From: an uncultured Clostridia bacterium
GTDB taxonomy: Bacteria; Bacillota; Clostridia; Christensenellales; UBA1242
Length of the DNA stretch: 8,809 nucleotides
Assembly (NCBI GenBank): GCA_946610635.1
Contig: CAMOCI010000022.1
Location: forward strand, 1-8,809
Direction: 5' to 3'
The notes under the pieces are model-generated. The model saw only the letters and a list, made by a program, of their open reading frames with translations, did not search any database and was not told where the DNA came from. The stretch's first letter is position 1; each line of letters begins with the position of its first letter. Below, piece after piece: positions 1-6,040 of the stretch. Position numbers and translations under genes: made by a program.

Positions 1-35
1 ATATTTTATAACCATATTAAATTATAAAGTTGCTA

Positions 36-64
36 TTGACAAATGTATAACTATGTCTTATAAT
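36..64 (+). promoter_or_regulatory. Perfect sigma-A-type promoter for the 84-407 gene
   Basis: TTGACA at 36-41 and TATAAT at 59-64 are separated by exactly 17 nt, so both hexamers and the spacer match consensus. Transcription should begin near 71, giving a leader of about 13 nt that holds only the ribosome site GAGG (73-76) before the ATG at 84. The same perfect design recurs at 1794-1822. Confidence 0.85.
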
Positions 65-83
65 ATAATCACGAGGATTTGAT

Positions 84-407
84 ATGAAATTAAAGGATAA
101 AATTAAAATATATTTTTTAAATAAAAAACTAAATTTATTAAATAAAAAATTAAAAGTTGCGGAAATAAATTTGGAACATAAAGAAAATGAATTAGCAGTT
201 TTAGATAAAAAGTTTGAAACAATAGAAAAAACAAAATCTGACAGATTAAATATTGAATTTTTGCTTTCTGATATAGAATACTATGCTAATATGTCAAGTT
301 ATTTAAACAAAGAGATAAATGATGTTCTTGCTAAAATTGGTGTAATTAAATATGGCAAACAATGTAATTGTGAAGAGTGTCAAAAAAACAGAATAAATAA
401 TTTATAA
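84..407 (+). CDS. Small coiled-coil protein with C-terminal CxCxxC motif, unknown function
   Basis: This encodes 107 residues from an ATG preceded by GAGG 7 nt upstream. I do not recognise a family. Residues 1-50 are Lys/Leu/Glu-rich with heptad-like spacing (KKLNLLNKKL, ELAVLDKKFE), which suggests a long amphipathic helix or coiled coil. No signal peptide or membrane segment is evident, so it is probably cytoplasmic. The C-terminus carries Cys94, Cys96 and Cys99 (CNCEEC), a cluster that could bind a metal alone or by dimerisation; three cysteines fall short of a standard four-ligand zinc site. It is a single-gene unit, with its own perfect promoter just upstream and a terminator starting 5 nt after the stop. 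The gene call is firm; the function is unknown. Confidence 0.8.
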   Translation: MKLKDKIKIYFLNKKLNLLNKKLKVAEINLEHKENELAVLDKKFETIEKTKSDRLNIEFLLSDIEYYANMSSYLNKEINDVLAKIGVIKYGKQCNCEECQKNRINNL

Positions 408-412
408 TAATT

Positions 413-434
413 AAACTGCTTATTGCAGTTTTTT
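413..434 (+). terminator. Intrinsic terminator of the 84-407 gene
   Basis: AAACTGC (413-419) pairs perfectly with GCAGTTT (425-431) around a 5-nt loop (TTATT). The T run extends to 434. It lies immediately behind the TAA stop at 405-407. Confidence 0.8.
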
Positions 435-447
435 AATTCTATTAATG

Positions 448-470
448 TAAATATTTAGTTCAAATATTTA
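448..470. repeat. 9-bp perfect inverted repeat upstream of the peptidase-like gene
   Basis: TAAATATTT (448-456), a 5-nt spacer (AGTTC), and AAATATTTA (462-470) form a perfect dyad. It lies about 50-75 bp upstream of the transcription start predicted from the extended -10 at 507-515, a position typical of activator sites. No T run follows, so it is not a terminator. It is very AT-rich, so chance is possible. Confidence 0.45.
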
Positions 471-506
471 TTGCAGCAAAATACTCTTTTATTTTTGTTA
501 TAGTTG

Positions 507-515
507 TGATATAAT
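507..515 (+). promoter_or_regulatory. Extended -10 promoter for the 524-1773 unit
   Basis: TGATATAAT matches the extended -10 (TGn plus a perfect TATAAT at 510-515). The -35 position (about 487-492, TTTTAT) does not match consensus, as is common for extended -10 promoters. Initiation 6-9 nt downstream of the hexamer falls at 521-524, at or next to the ATG at 524, so the mRNA is predicted to be leaderless or nearly so. Confidence 0.65.
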
Positions 516-523
516 TAAAACAA

Positions 524-1135
524 ATGAAAAAACATAATAAATTATTAAGAGTTTTAGGCATTTTATCAATTATAGTGATTGCTTTAATAAGCATAAGTCA
601 TCTAATATTTTTGATTGTTGCAGAAAATAATTATAAGCATAACACAAAGGCATGGCAAAACTATAATTACACTGGATTAATTTATAATCAGCATGATTTT
701 CCTGATTTGAAATTTGGTTTTGGTAATATACCCGATAATGGCTGCGGGGCAGTATCAATTTATAATATTTTAAAACTAGAAAACAAGGAACCTGATTTTC
801 CTTATATTATAAAACAGTTTGATTTATGTGGAGAAAATATTTTTGGCTTAGGTGGTTCACAGCCAACAAAAGTAATTTCTCTTTTAAAAAGATATGGTTT
901 CAAAGTAAGTTTCTCATTAAATTTTAGCAATTTTGAAAATATTGCAAAGCAGTCAAAATATGCCATTTATCTTTATTATGGTATGAATGGCATTGTACCA
1001 TTTGGTCATTATCAACTTATGTATAACTATGATGGCGAAAAATTTGACACTTTAAATATTACTGGAAAATACACTTTTGAAGAAATAACTAATATTCAAA
1101 ATACTGTGATTAGAATTTTAATATCAATAAATTAG
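524..1135 (+). CDS. Membrane-anchored C39/papain-like cysteine peptidase candidate
   Basis: This encodes 203 residues. Lys/Arg-rich residues 1-9 precede a long hydrophobic helix (about 10-33), most likely an uncleaved N-terminal anchor with the remaining ~170 residues outside. The outer domain has GCGAVSIYNIL with Cys74, which resembles the catalytic-Cys helix (GCGPxxxxxxL) of C39-like peptidases. It also has GHYQLMYNYDG with His162, followed by Asp175/Asn178, in the order Cys-His-Asp/Asn expected for a papain-like fold. The oxyanion Gln usually upstream of the Cys is not obvious (Asn68 or Asn72 is there). No ABC transporter is fused, unlike bacteriocin-exporting C39 proteins. No Shine-Dalgarno sequence precedes the ATG, but the membrane-anchor N-terminus supports this start. 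A HAD gene follows after 17 nt. The family call comes from motifs only; the substrate is unknown. Confidence 0.6.
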   Translation: MKKHNKLLRVLGILSIIVIALISISHLIFLIVAENNYKHNTKAWQNYNYTGLIYNQHDFPDLKFGFGNIPDNGCGAVSIYNILKLENKEPDFPYIIKQFDLCGENIFGLGGSQPTKVISLLKRYGFKVSFSLNFSNFENIAKQSKYAIYLYYGMNGIVPFGHYQLMYNYDGEKFDTLNITGKYTFEEITNIQNTVIRILISIN

Positions 1136-1152
1136 TTTACAAGGGTAAATAT

Positions 1153-1773
1153 ATGGAATATTATTTGGATTTTGATAACACATTATATAGAACACATGCT
1201 TTAAAGTATAAAATGCTTACAACATTAGCAATAATTGTAAGTTCTAAAATTGATAAAAGTTTTAATGAGATATTTCAAGAAGAAAAAAAAATATTTAAAA
1301 AAGAAAATATATATAACATATATGCTCTTTGCGAATATTTATCAAACAAATATAAAGTTGACTACAATTTTTTAGTTTATAAAATTGACAATATTTTATC
1401 AAATGGCAAAGAGTTTGTTTATCATGACGTTAAATTATTTTTAAGAAAATTAAAAAATGATGGGCACAAGATTAATATGTTAACTTACTCATCAAGTGAT
1501 AATCACGTATTCCAAAACAAAAAAATTTTGGGTTCTAAAATTAGCGAATTTTTTGATAATATCATAATAACAACCGATAAAGGTAAGGAAAATATTGATT
1601 ATAAAAATGCTATTTTTATTGATGATAACCCAAAGGATTTGATTACACTCTACTACAAAAATGCAAAACAAGTTATAAGAATAAAAAGAAGATTTAATAA
1701 GTACTCAAAAATTCATATTGATAAAAAATTAAACATTAAAGAATTTCAAAGTTTAAAATCTTTAAAAATGTAA
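1153..1773 (+). CDS. HAD-superfamily hydrolase
   Basis: This encodes 206 residues, starting at an ATG with AAGGG (1141-1145) 7 nt upstream. Haloacid-dehalogenase motifs occur in order: motif I LDFDNTLY with nucleophile Asp6 and acid/base Asp8, motif II Thr111 (INMLTYS), motif III probably Lys143 or Lys145, and motif IV FIDDNPKDL with Asp157 and Asp158 for magnesium. About 95 mostly helical residues between motifs I and II would form a C1-type cap, pointing to a phosphatase acting on a small molecule. There is no signal peptide, so it should be cytoplasmic. It lies 17 nt after the membrane peptidase-like gene with no promoter or terminator between, so they are probably co-transcribed. The basic tail (residues 176-206) is Lys-rich. 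The superfamily call is strong; the substrate cannot be read from sequence. Confidence 0.85.
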   Translation: MEYYLDFDNTLYRTHALKYKMLTTLAIIVSSKIDKSFNEIFQEEKKIFKKENIYNIYALCEYLSNKYKVDYNFLVYKIDNILSNGKEFVYHDVKLFLRKLKNDGHKINMLTYSSSDNHVFQNKKILGSKISEFFDNIIITTDKGKENIDYKNAIFIDDNPKDLITLYYKNAKQVIRIKRRFNKYSKIHIDKKLNIKEFQSLKSLKM

Positions 1774-1778
1774 TATAT

Positions 1779-1808
1779 AATAACTGTTATTTGTTGACAG
1801 TTATTTTT
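1779..1808 (+). terminator. Probable terminator of the HAD gene, overlapping the next promoter
   Basis: AATAACTGT (1779-1787) pairs perfectly with ACAGTTATT (1797-1805) around a 9-nt loop, and the right arm runs into TTTTT (1804-1808). The stem has only two G-C pairs, so termination may be partial. The loop and right arm contain the TTGACA -35 element (1794-1799) of the next gene. Confidence 0.5.
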
Positions 1809-1822
1809 AAAAATAATATAAT
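1794..1822 (+). promoter_or_regulatory. Perfect sigma-A-type promoter for the 1839-2009 gene
   Basis: TTGACA (1794-1799), a 17-nt spacer and TATAAT (1817-1822) match consensus throughout. The predicted start near 1829 leaves a leader of about 10 nt made mostly of the ribosome site GTGAGG (1829-1834). This promoter may also supply the tRNA-Thr gene, because no U-tailed terminator separates them. Confidence 0.85.
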
Positions 1823-1838
1823 AAAAAAGTGAGGTTTT

Positions 1839-2009
1839 ATGAAAATTAAATTAACTACAGTTTTGGGCAAAACTTATAATATAATGGTTAAAGAAAAAGA
1901 CTTTAATAACGTTGTTAAAAAGATTATGGAAAAGCAATATATTGAACTTGATGATAATACCATTATAACAACAAACACAATATCTGAGATTAAAAAGGAA
2001 GGCAAATAA
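1839..2009 (+). CDS. 56-aa small protein of unknown function
   Basis: ATG at 1839 follows GTGAGG (ending 1834) by 4 nt and a perfect promoter by 16 nt; TAA is at 2007-2009. The product begins MKIKLTTVLGKTYNIMVKEK and ends EIKKEGK. It has a predicted strand-helix-strand pattern: residues 1-18 look beta, 21-32 (DFNNVVKKIMEK) helical, and 33-52 beta, with alternating Ile/Thr. It has no cysteine, no membrane segment and no signal peptide. I do not recognise a family; short proteins with this layout occur in phages and among host regulators, but nothing here proves either. The strong expression signals argue that it is a real gene despite its size. tRNA-Thr begins 56 nt after the stop. Confidence 0.75.
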   Translation: MKIKLTTVLGKTYNIMVKEKDFNNVVKKIMEKQYIELDDNTIITTNTISEIKKEGK

Positions 2010-2032
2010 TTATTAATAGTTTTATCTAATAA

Positions 2033-2060
2033 GTTTATAAAATAGCAACATTTTATAAAC
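2033..2060. repeat. Perfect 11-bp inverted repeat 5 nt upstream of tRNA-Thr
   Basis: GTTTATAAAAT (2033-2043), a 6-nt spacer (AGCAAC), and ATTTTATAAAC (2050-2060) form a perfect hairpin. No T run follows on either strand, so it is not a standard intrinsic terminator. It could be a regulatory dyad, a structure guiding tRNA 5' processing of a transcript arriving from the 1794 promoter, or a chance AT-rich palindrome. The arms contain TATAAA-like boxes, but I could not place a convincing -35. Confidence 0.6.
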
Positions 2061-2065
2061 AACTT

Positions 2066-2141
2066 GCTAATGTAGCACAGTTGGTAGTGCACCGCCTTGG
2101 TAAGGCGGAGGTCACGGGTTCAAGTCCCGTCATTAGCTCCA
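2066..2141 (+). tRNA. tRNA-Thr (anticodon GGT)
   Basis: A complete cloverleaf can be folded. The acceptor GCTAATG (2066-2072) pairs perfectly with CATTAGC (2131-2137). The D stem is GCAC/GTGC (2075-2078, 2087-2090) with GG in the loop. The anticodon stem is CCGCC/GGCGG (2092-2096, 2104-2108) with loop TTGGTAA, giving anticodon GGT at 2099-2101 for ACC and ACT codons. The T stem is ACGGG/CCCGT with loop TTCAAGT (2119-2125). The discriminator is T2138 and CCA is encoded at 2139-2141. The gene is single, upstream of dnaE. Confidence 0.97.
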
Positions 2142-2152
2142 TTAATAATTTG

Positions 2153-2168
2153 ATTAAAACATTTTAAT
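2153..2168. repeat. 16-bp palindrome, copy 1 (upstream of dnaE)
   Basis: ATTAAAACATTTTAAT is a dyad (ATTAAAA-CA-TTTTAAT) between tRNA-Thr and its terminator, 82 nt before the dnaE start. The identical 16-mer is at 5980-5995 before pfkA, and the core TAAAACATTTT also occurs at 7095-7105 before the LOR operon. It could be an operator, but with this base composition chance recurrence cannot be excluded. Confidence 0.4.
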
Positions 2169-2172
2169 AATT

Positions 2173-2211
2173 AAAAAGAATACACAAGATGTTGTAAGTA
2201 TTCTTTTTTTT
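2173..2211 (+). terminator. Intrinsic terminator of tRNA-Thr
   Basis: AAAAAGAATAC (2173-2183) pairs with GTATTCTTTTT (2198-2208). The stem continues inward as ACAA/TTGT (2184-2187, 2192-2195) with a 2-nt bulge and a GATG loop. Eight T residues run from 2204 to 2211. It separates the tRNA from dnaE, so dnaE needs read-through or a promoter in the next ~25 nt. Confidence 0.85.
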
Positions 2212-2222
2212 ATTCAAAACAT

Positions 2223-2228
2223 TAAAAT
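2223..2228 (+). promoter_or_regulatory. Possible -10 element for dnaE
   Basis: TAAAAT (2223-2228) matches TATAAT at five of six positions and would start transcription near 2235, just before the dnaE ribosome site AAAGGAG (2238-2244). The -35 would fall within the terminator around 2200-2206 and does not match consensus, so this is weak. It is listed because no better promoter is visible between the tRNA terminator and dnaE. Confidence 0.25.
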
Positions 2229-2249
2229 TTAAAGCACAAAGGAGTTATT

Positions 2250-5200
2250 ATGAAGTTTGCTCATTTGCATTTACACACAGAATATAGTTTGCTAGATGGA
2301 GCCATAAGGATAGGTGATCTCACAAAAATTTGTGAGAAACTTGACATGCCTGCAATTGCAATAACAGACCATGGTAACATGTATGGTGCATATAAATTTA
2401 ACACCAAAATTTTAGAATACAATCAGGCTGTTGATAAATATAACTCAAATCCAGAGCATACTGATAAAAAACAGCATATAAAGGGCATTATTGGTTGCGA
2501 GTTTTATTGTTGTCCGGATTACACCCAAAAACTTGGAAGAAATGAAACAAGCCATTTGATTTTACTTGCAAAAAATTTACAAGGCTATCAAAATCTTTGT
2601 AGGTTAAATAGTATTGCTTATATCGATGGTTTTTATTATAAACCAAGAATAGATTACGATCTTTTAGAAAAATATCACGAAGGCCTTATTTGTCTATCTG
2701 CTTGTATCATTGGTGATATTCCAAAATTAATACTTGCAAGGCGTTTTGATGAAGCCGAAGAGCTAGCCTTAAGATTTAAAAAGATGTTTGGTGATGACTT
2801 TTATTTTGAAGTACAAAACCATAATTTGCCAGAAGAACTTTTTGTTAGAACTCATTTAAGAGAAATGGGACAAAAACTAGGCATTAAACTTGTTGCGACT
2901 AACGATTGTCACTATTTAAATAAAGAAGATGCCGAAGTACAAGATGTTTTGATGTGTATTGCGATGAAAAAAACTCTTGATGATCCAAATAGAATGAAGT
3001 TTAGCACAAATGAGTTTTATGTAAAATCAAGAGAAGAAATGGAAAAAGCGCTTGCTGGTTTTGAAGATGCGCTTGATAATACTTTGGAAATTGCTGATAA
3101 ATGCGAGCAAATTGTTCTAGAAAAAGGTGATTTAATTCCGGGTTATACACCAGATGATGGTAGTACACCAGAAGAGTATTTACGTAAAATTACCGAAGAA
3201 GGTTTAAAAGAAAAGTATATTGAAATAACGCCAGAGATTAGAGAACGTGTCGAGTATGAAATGAACCTGATTAACCGTATGAAGTTTACAGAGTACTTTT
3301 TGATTGTGTGGGACTTTATACACTGGGCAGAGCAGCATGGCATAGAGGTTGGTCCGGGACGTGGTAGTGGTGCAGGAAGTATTATTGCTTATGCCATAGG
3401 AATCACAAAGGTCGAGCCACTTAAATATGGTCTACTTTTTGAAAGATTTATTAATCCAGAACGTGTGTCTATGCCCGATTTTGATATTGACTTTCCGTCA
3501 GACACATGGATTGAAGTTAGAAACTATTGTCGTCAAAAATACGGCGAAGATAAGTTTTGTGGCATCGTAACTTATGGCACTCTTTCTGCAAAAGCCGCAA
3601 TAAAAGATGTTGCAAGAGTACTCCGTATGCCATTTAGCGAAGTTAATAAATTAACAAAAGAAATAGATCCAAAACCTATTTTTAACAAAGAAAAATTAAA
3701 GTTTATTTTTGGCCTTGCAGATAAACACCTTAAAATTGATAATCCAGAGTTTCAGGAAAAATATGAAGCTGATTTAAAACAAATAAATCCAGAATTAAGG
3801 CAATTATATTTAGATAATCCTGATATAAAAAGAATCGTTGATATTTGTGTAAAGTTAGAAAATATGCCAAGACAATGTGGCCAGCACGCTGCAGGTCATA
3901 TCATTTGTAAAAAAACACTTATGGATAATATTCCTTTAACTGTTAATAATGGTAGCGATATTGCTTTAACTCAATATGATAAAGATGAAGTTGAAAAACT
4001 TGGTTTTTTAAAAATGGACTACTTGCGTATCAACACTTTAAATGATATTAGAGAAGCAAAAAAACTTGTTTTAAAAACTACAGGTAAAGATTTGGACTTA
4101 TACAAAGTTAATTATGAGGACCCAAAAGTTTATGAAATGATTTCTAATGGAGATACTGATGCAGTATTTCAGATTGAAAGTGCAGGATTAAAAAAGTTTT
4201 TAAAAGAACTTAAACCTGATTGTTTGGAAGATATTATTGCTGGTATTTCTCTATATCGCCCAGGCCCTATGGATTTTTGCCCAACGTATGTAGAAAATAA
4301 ACATAATCCAGACAAGATTAAATATGATTTACCATGTTTGGAGCCTATTTTAAAATCGACCTATGGCGTTATTGTTTATCAAGAGCAGGTTATGCAGATA
4401 GTTCAAGCTATGGCAGGCTACACGCTAGGCAGAGCCGACACAGTTAGAAAGTATATGGGTAAAAAGAAGATGGCAGAACTTATCAAAGAAAGAGAAGTGT
4501 TTTTGCATGGATTTCACGGCGAAGACCACGGACATAAAGTTGATATTGATGGAGCAATAAAACGTGGTGCGAGTGAAGAATTAGCAAACAAAATATATGA
4601 TGCCATGATAAAGTTTGGCTCTTATGCATTTAACAAATCTCATGCTGCTGCTTATGCATTTTTAACATATCAAACTGGTTACTTAAAAACTTATTACAAA
4701 GTTGAATTTTTAACCGCAGTTTTAAATAACAGATTAACAAAGCCTGATGATTTAAAAAAGTATATTATGTACGCCAAAAATACCGGCATCGATGTTTTAC
4801 CACCAGATATTAATAAATCAGAAGCATTTTTTAGCATACAAAATGGTGCAATTAGGCATGGTATTGCTGCACTTAAAGGACTAGGCTATGCTATTACAGA
4901 AAAAATTATTAATGAAAGAGAAACTTTTGGCGAGTTTAAAGATTTGGTGGACCTTATTTCTCGTACAAACAAATTTGGTCTTAACAAAAGAGGAATAGAG
5001 AGTTTAATTCTTAGTGGTGCATTAGATTGCTTTGGAAAAACCAGAACGCAACTTATGGCAGTTTACGAACTTATTTTGGAGCGTACTAGCAAAGATAGAA
5101 GACAGGAAGCAACAGGTCAAATAAGTATGTTTACAACTCTTTTAAGAGATGAACCTACATTAACCAGCGTAGATTATCCAGATATACCAGAATTTGTTGA

Positions 5201-5930
5201 AGCAGAAAAACTTAAAAAAGAAAAAGAAATTGTTGGTGTTTATGTTACAGGTCATCCACTAGATAAATACTTAAAACAGTTTGAAGAATATGGCTTTAAT
5301 AGCTCTATGATTAAAAAAGAAGTTGAGTATGATGAAGAAGGAAACGTTATTGAAACCGAAGACTATGGTGAAGAATATGACAAAGCATTTGATGATATCT
5401 ATGATGGTAAACAAGTAACTTTTGGTGGAATAATAACTGAAATTAACAAAACATTTACAAGACGCGATAACAAAGAAATGGCAATTCTTAAAGTAGAAGA
5501 TATATATGGAGAAATGGACTGTATGCTCTTTCCTAATGTATATAAAGATTTAAAGCAAATGCTTGAAGTTGACAAGGTTTGTATATTTACAGGTAAAATT
5601 TCTATCAGAACTGGCGATACAACTGCAATTTTGATAGAAAGTATTAAAGATATAAATTCAACACAAGCAGAACAAAGCACTCAAAGTACAGAGTATGTGG
5701 AAAAACAGGAACAACCAAAAATTTTATATTTGAGATTTGATAGTACAAATAAAGAAATTATGGACAAAGTTGTTGCTATTTTAGATAATTATTATGGTGA
5801 AAATGAGTGTAGAATTTTATGCACAAGCAAAAATCAAGTATTTAAGTTTAAACACAATGTAAATGCAAATAATTTGTTATTGTTTGAACTTCAAACCGTC
5901 TTAAATGAAAAAGATATAAAATTGGTTTAG
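2250..5930 (+). CDS. dnaE: DNA polymerase III alpha subunit, DnaE
   Basis: This 1226-residue C-family polymerase extends DNA as part of the replisome. ATG 2250 follows AAAGGAG by 5 nt. The PHP domain (about 1-225) keeps a full set of likely metal ligands: His7, His9, Asp16, His41, Glu84, His102, Cys152, Asp219 and His221. This suggests an active proofreading 3'-5' exonuclease, unlike E. coli DnaE. The palm has GPGRGSGAGS (368-377), PDFDID with catalytic Asp412 and Asp414, and KMDYL with Asp590. The fingers include YAFNKSHAAAYA, followed by helix-hairpin-helix motifs (about 868-930). QISMF at 957-961 matches an internal sliding-clamp-binding motif. An OB fold (about 1056-1135), a Gln/Ser/Thr linker and a C-terminal domain (1157-1226) complete it. 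Length and the clamp motif fit DnaE1-type enzymes; in Bacillota such a protein usually works beside PolC, which is not in this window. Confidence 0.97.
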   Translation: MKFAHLHLHTEYSLLDGAIRIGDLTKICEKLDMPAIAITDHGNMYGAYKFNTKILEYNQAVDKYNSNPEHTDKKQHIKGIIGCEFYCCPDYTQKLGRNETSHLILLAKNLQGYQNLCRLNSIAYIDGFYYKPRIDYDLLEKYHEGLICLSACIIGDIPKLILARRFDEAEELALRFKKMFGDDFYFEVQNHNLPEELFVRTHLREMGQKLGIKLVATNDCHYLNKEDAEVQDVLMCIAMKKTLDDPNRMKFSTNEFYVKSREEMEKALAGFEDALDNTLEIADKCEQIVLEKGDLIPGYTPDDGSTPEEYLRKITEEGLKEKYIEITPEIRERVEYEMNLINRMKFTEYFLIVWDFIHWAEQHGIEVGPGRGSGAGSIIAYAIGITKVEPLKYGLLFERFINPERVSMPDFDIDFPSDTWIEVRNYCRQKYGEDKFCGIVTYGTLSAKAAIKDVARVLRMPFSEVNKLTKEIDPKPIFNKEKLKFIFGLADKHLKIDNPEFQEKYEADLKQINPELRQLYLDNPDIKRIVDICVKLENMPRQCGQHAAGHIICKKTLMDNIPLTVNNGSDIALTQYDKDEVEKLGFLKMDYLRINTLNDIREAKKLVLKTTGKDLDLYKVNYEDPKVYEMISNGDTDAVFQIESAGLKKFLKELKPDCLEDIIAGISLYRPGPMDFCPTYVENKHNPDKIKYDLPCLEPILKSTYGVIVYQEQVMQIVQAMAGYTLGRADTVRKYMGKKKMAELIKEREVFLHGFHGEDHGHKVDIDGAIKRGASEELANKIYDAMIKFGSYAFNKSHAAAYAFLTYQTGYLKTYYKVEFLTAVLNNRLTKPDDLKKYIMYAKNTGIDVLPPDINKSEAFFSIQNGAIRHGIAALKGLGYAITEKIINERETFGEFKDLVDLISRTNKFGLNKRGIESLILSGALDCFGKTRTQLMAVYELILERTSKDRRQEATGQISMFTTLLRDEPTLTSVDYPDIPEFVEAEKLKKEKEIVGVYVTGHPLDKYLKQFEEYGFNSSMIKKEVEYDEEGNVIETEDYGEEYDKAFDDIYDGKQVTFGGIITEINKTFTRRDNKEMAILKVEDIYGEMDCMLFPNVYKDLKQMLEVDKVCIFTGKISIRTGDTTAILIESIKDINSTQAEQSTQSTEYVEKQEQPKILYLRFDSTNKEIMDKVVAILDNYYGENECRILCTSKNQVFKFKHNVNANNLLLFELQTVLNEKDIKLV

Positions 5931-5979
5931 ATAAATAACTTAAAAAGATATTAATTTATGCAAATAATTAGCGAAAAAC

Positions 5980-5995
5980 ATTAAAACATTTTAAT
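5980..5995. repeat. 16-bp palindrome, copy 2 (upstream of pfkA)
   Basis: ATTAAAACATTTTAAT is identical to 2153-2168. Here it covers the -35 region of the pfkA promoter (the -10 starts at 6011), where a bound repressor or activator would act. The arms are 7 nt around a 2-nt centre. Confidence 0.4.
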
Positions 5996-6007
5996 ATTTG
6001 GCAATTT

Positions 6008-6016
6008 TGGTATAAA
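6008..6016 (+). promoter_or_regulatory. pfkA: Extended -10 promoter for pfkA
   Basis: TGGTATAAA is an extended -10 (TGn followed by TATAAA at 6011-6016). The -35 region is non-consensus and lies within the palindrome at 5980-5995. The predicted start near 6023 leaves a leader of about 18 nt carrying AAAAGGAG (6025-6032). No terminator was seen after dnaE, so read-through from dnaE is also possible. Confidence 0.55.
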
Positions 6017-6040
6017 ATTTAAACAAAAGGAGTGTTTGCT

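Noticed and set aside
420..476. Direct repeat TTATTGCAG at 420-428 and 468-476
   Set aside because: It is only 9 bp in AT-rich DNA, and one copy is explained by the terminator stem and loop.
524..1135. Bacteriocin-processing C39 system
   Set aside because: There is no ABC transporter domain, no double-glycine leader peptide gene, and no immunity gene nearby.
1874..2092. Minus-strand open frame of 72 codons across the 56-aa gene and the tRNA
   Set aside because: It starts inside tRNA-Thr, overlaps the plus-strand small gene with its strong promoter, and has no ribosome site; its Ile/Ser/Leu-rich product reads like the antisense of AT-rich coding DNA.
2125..2141. tRNA-Thr 3' end as an attachment site of an integrated element
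   Set aside because: No second copy of the tRNA 3' end and no integrase or phage gene was seen in the window; dnaE follows directly.
6032..6040. GTG at 6032 as the pfkA start
   Set aside because: The GTG overlaps the AGGAG ribosome site; ATG 6041 has correct spacing and gives the MKRILVLTSGGD start expected of PfkA.
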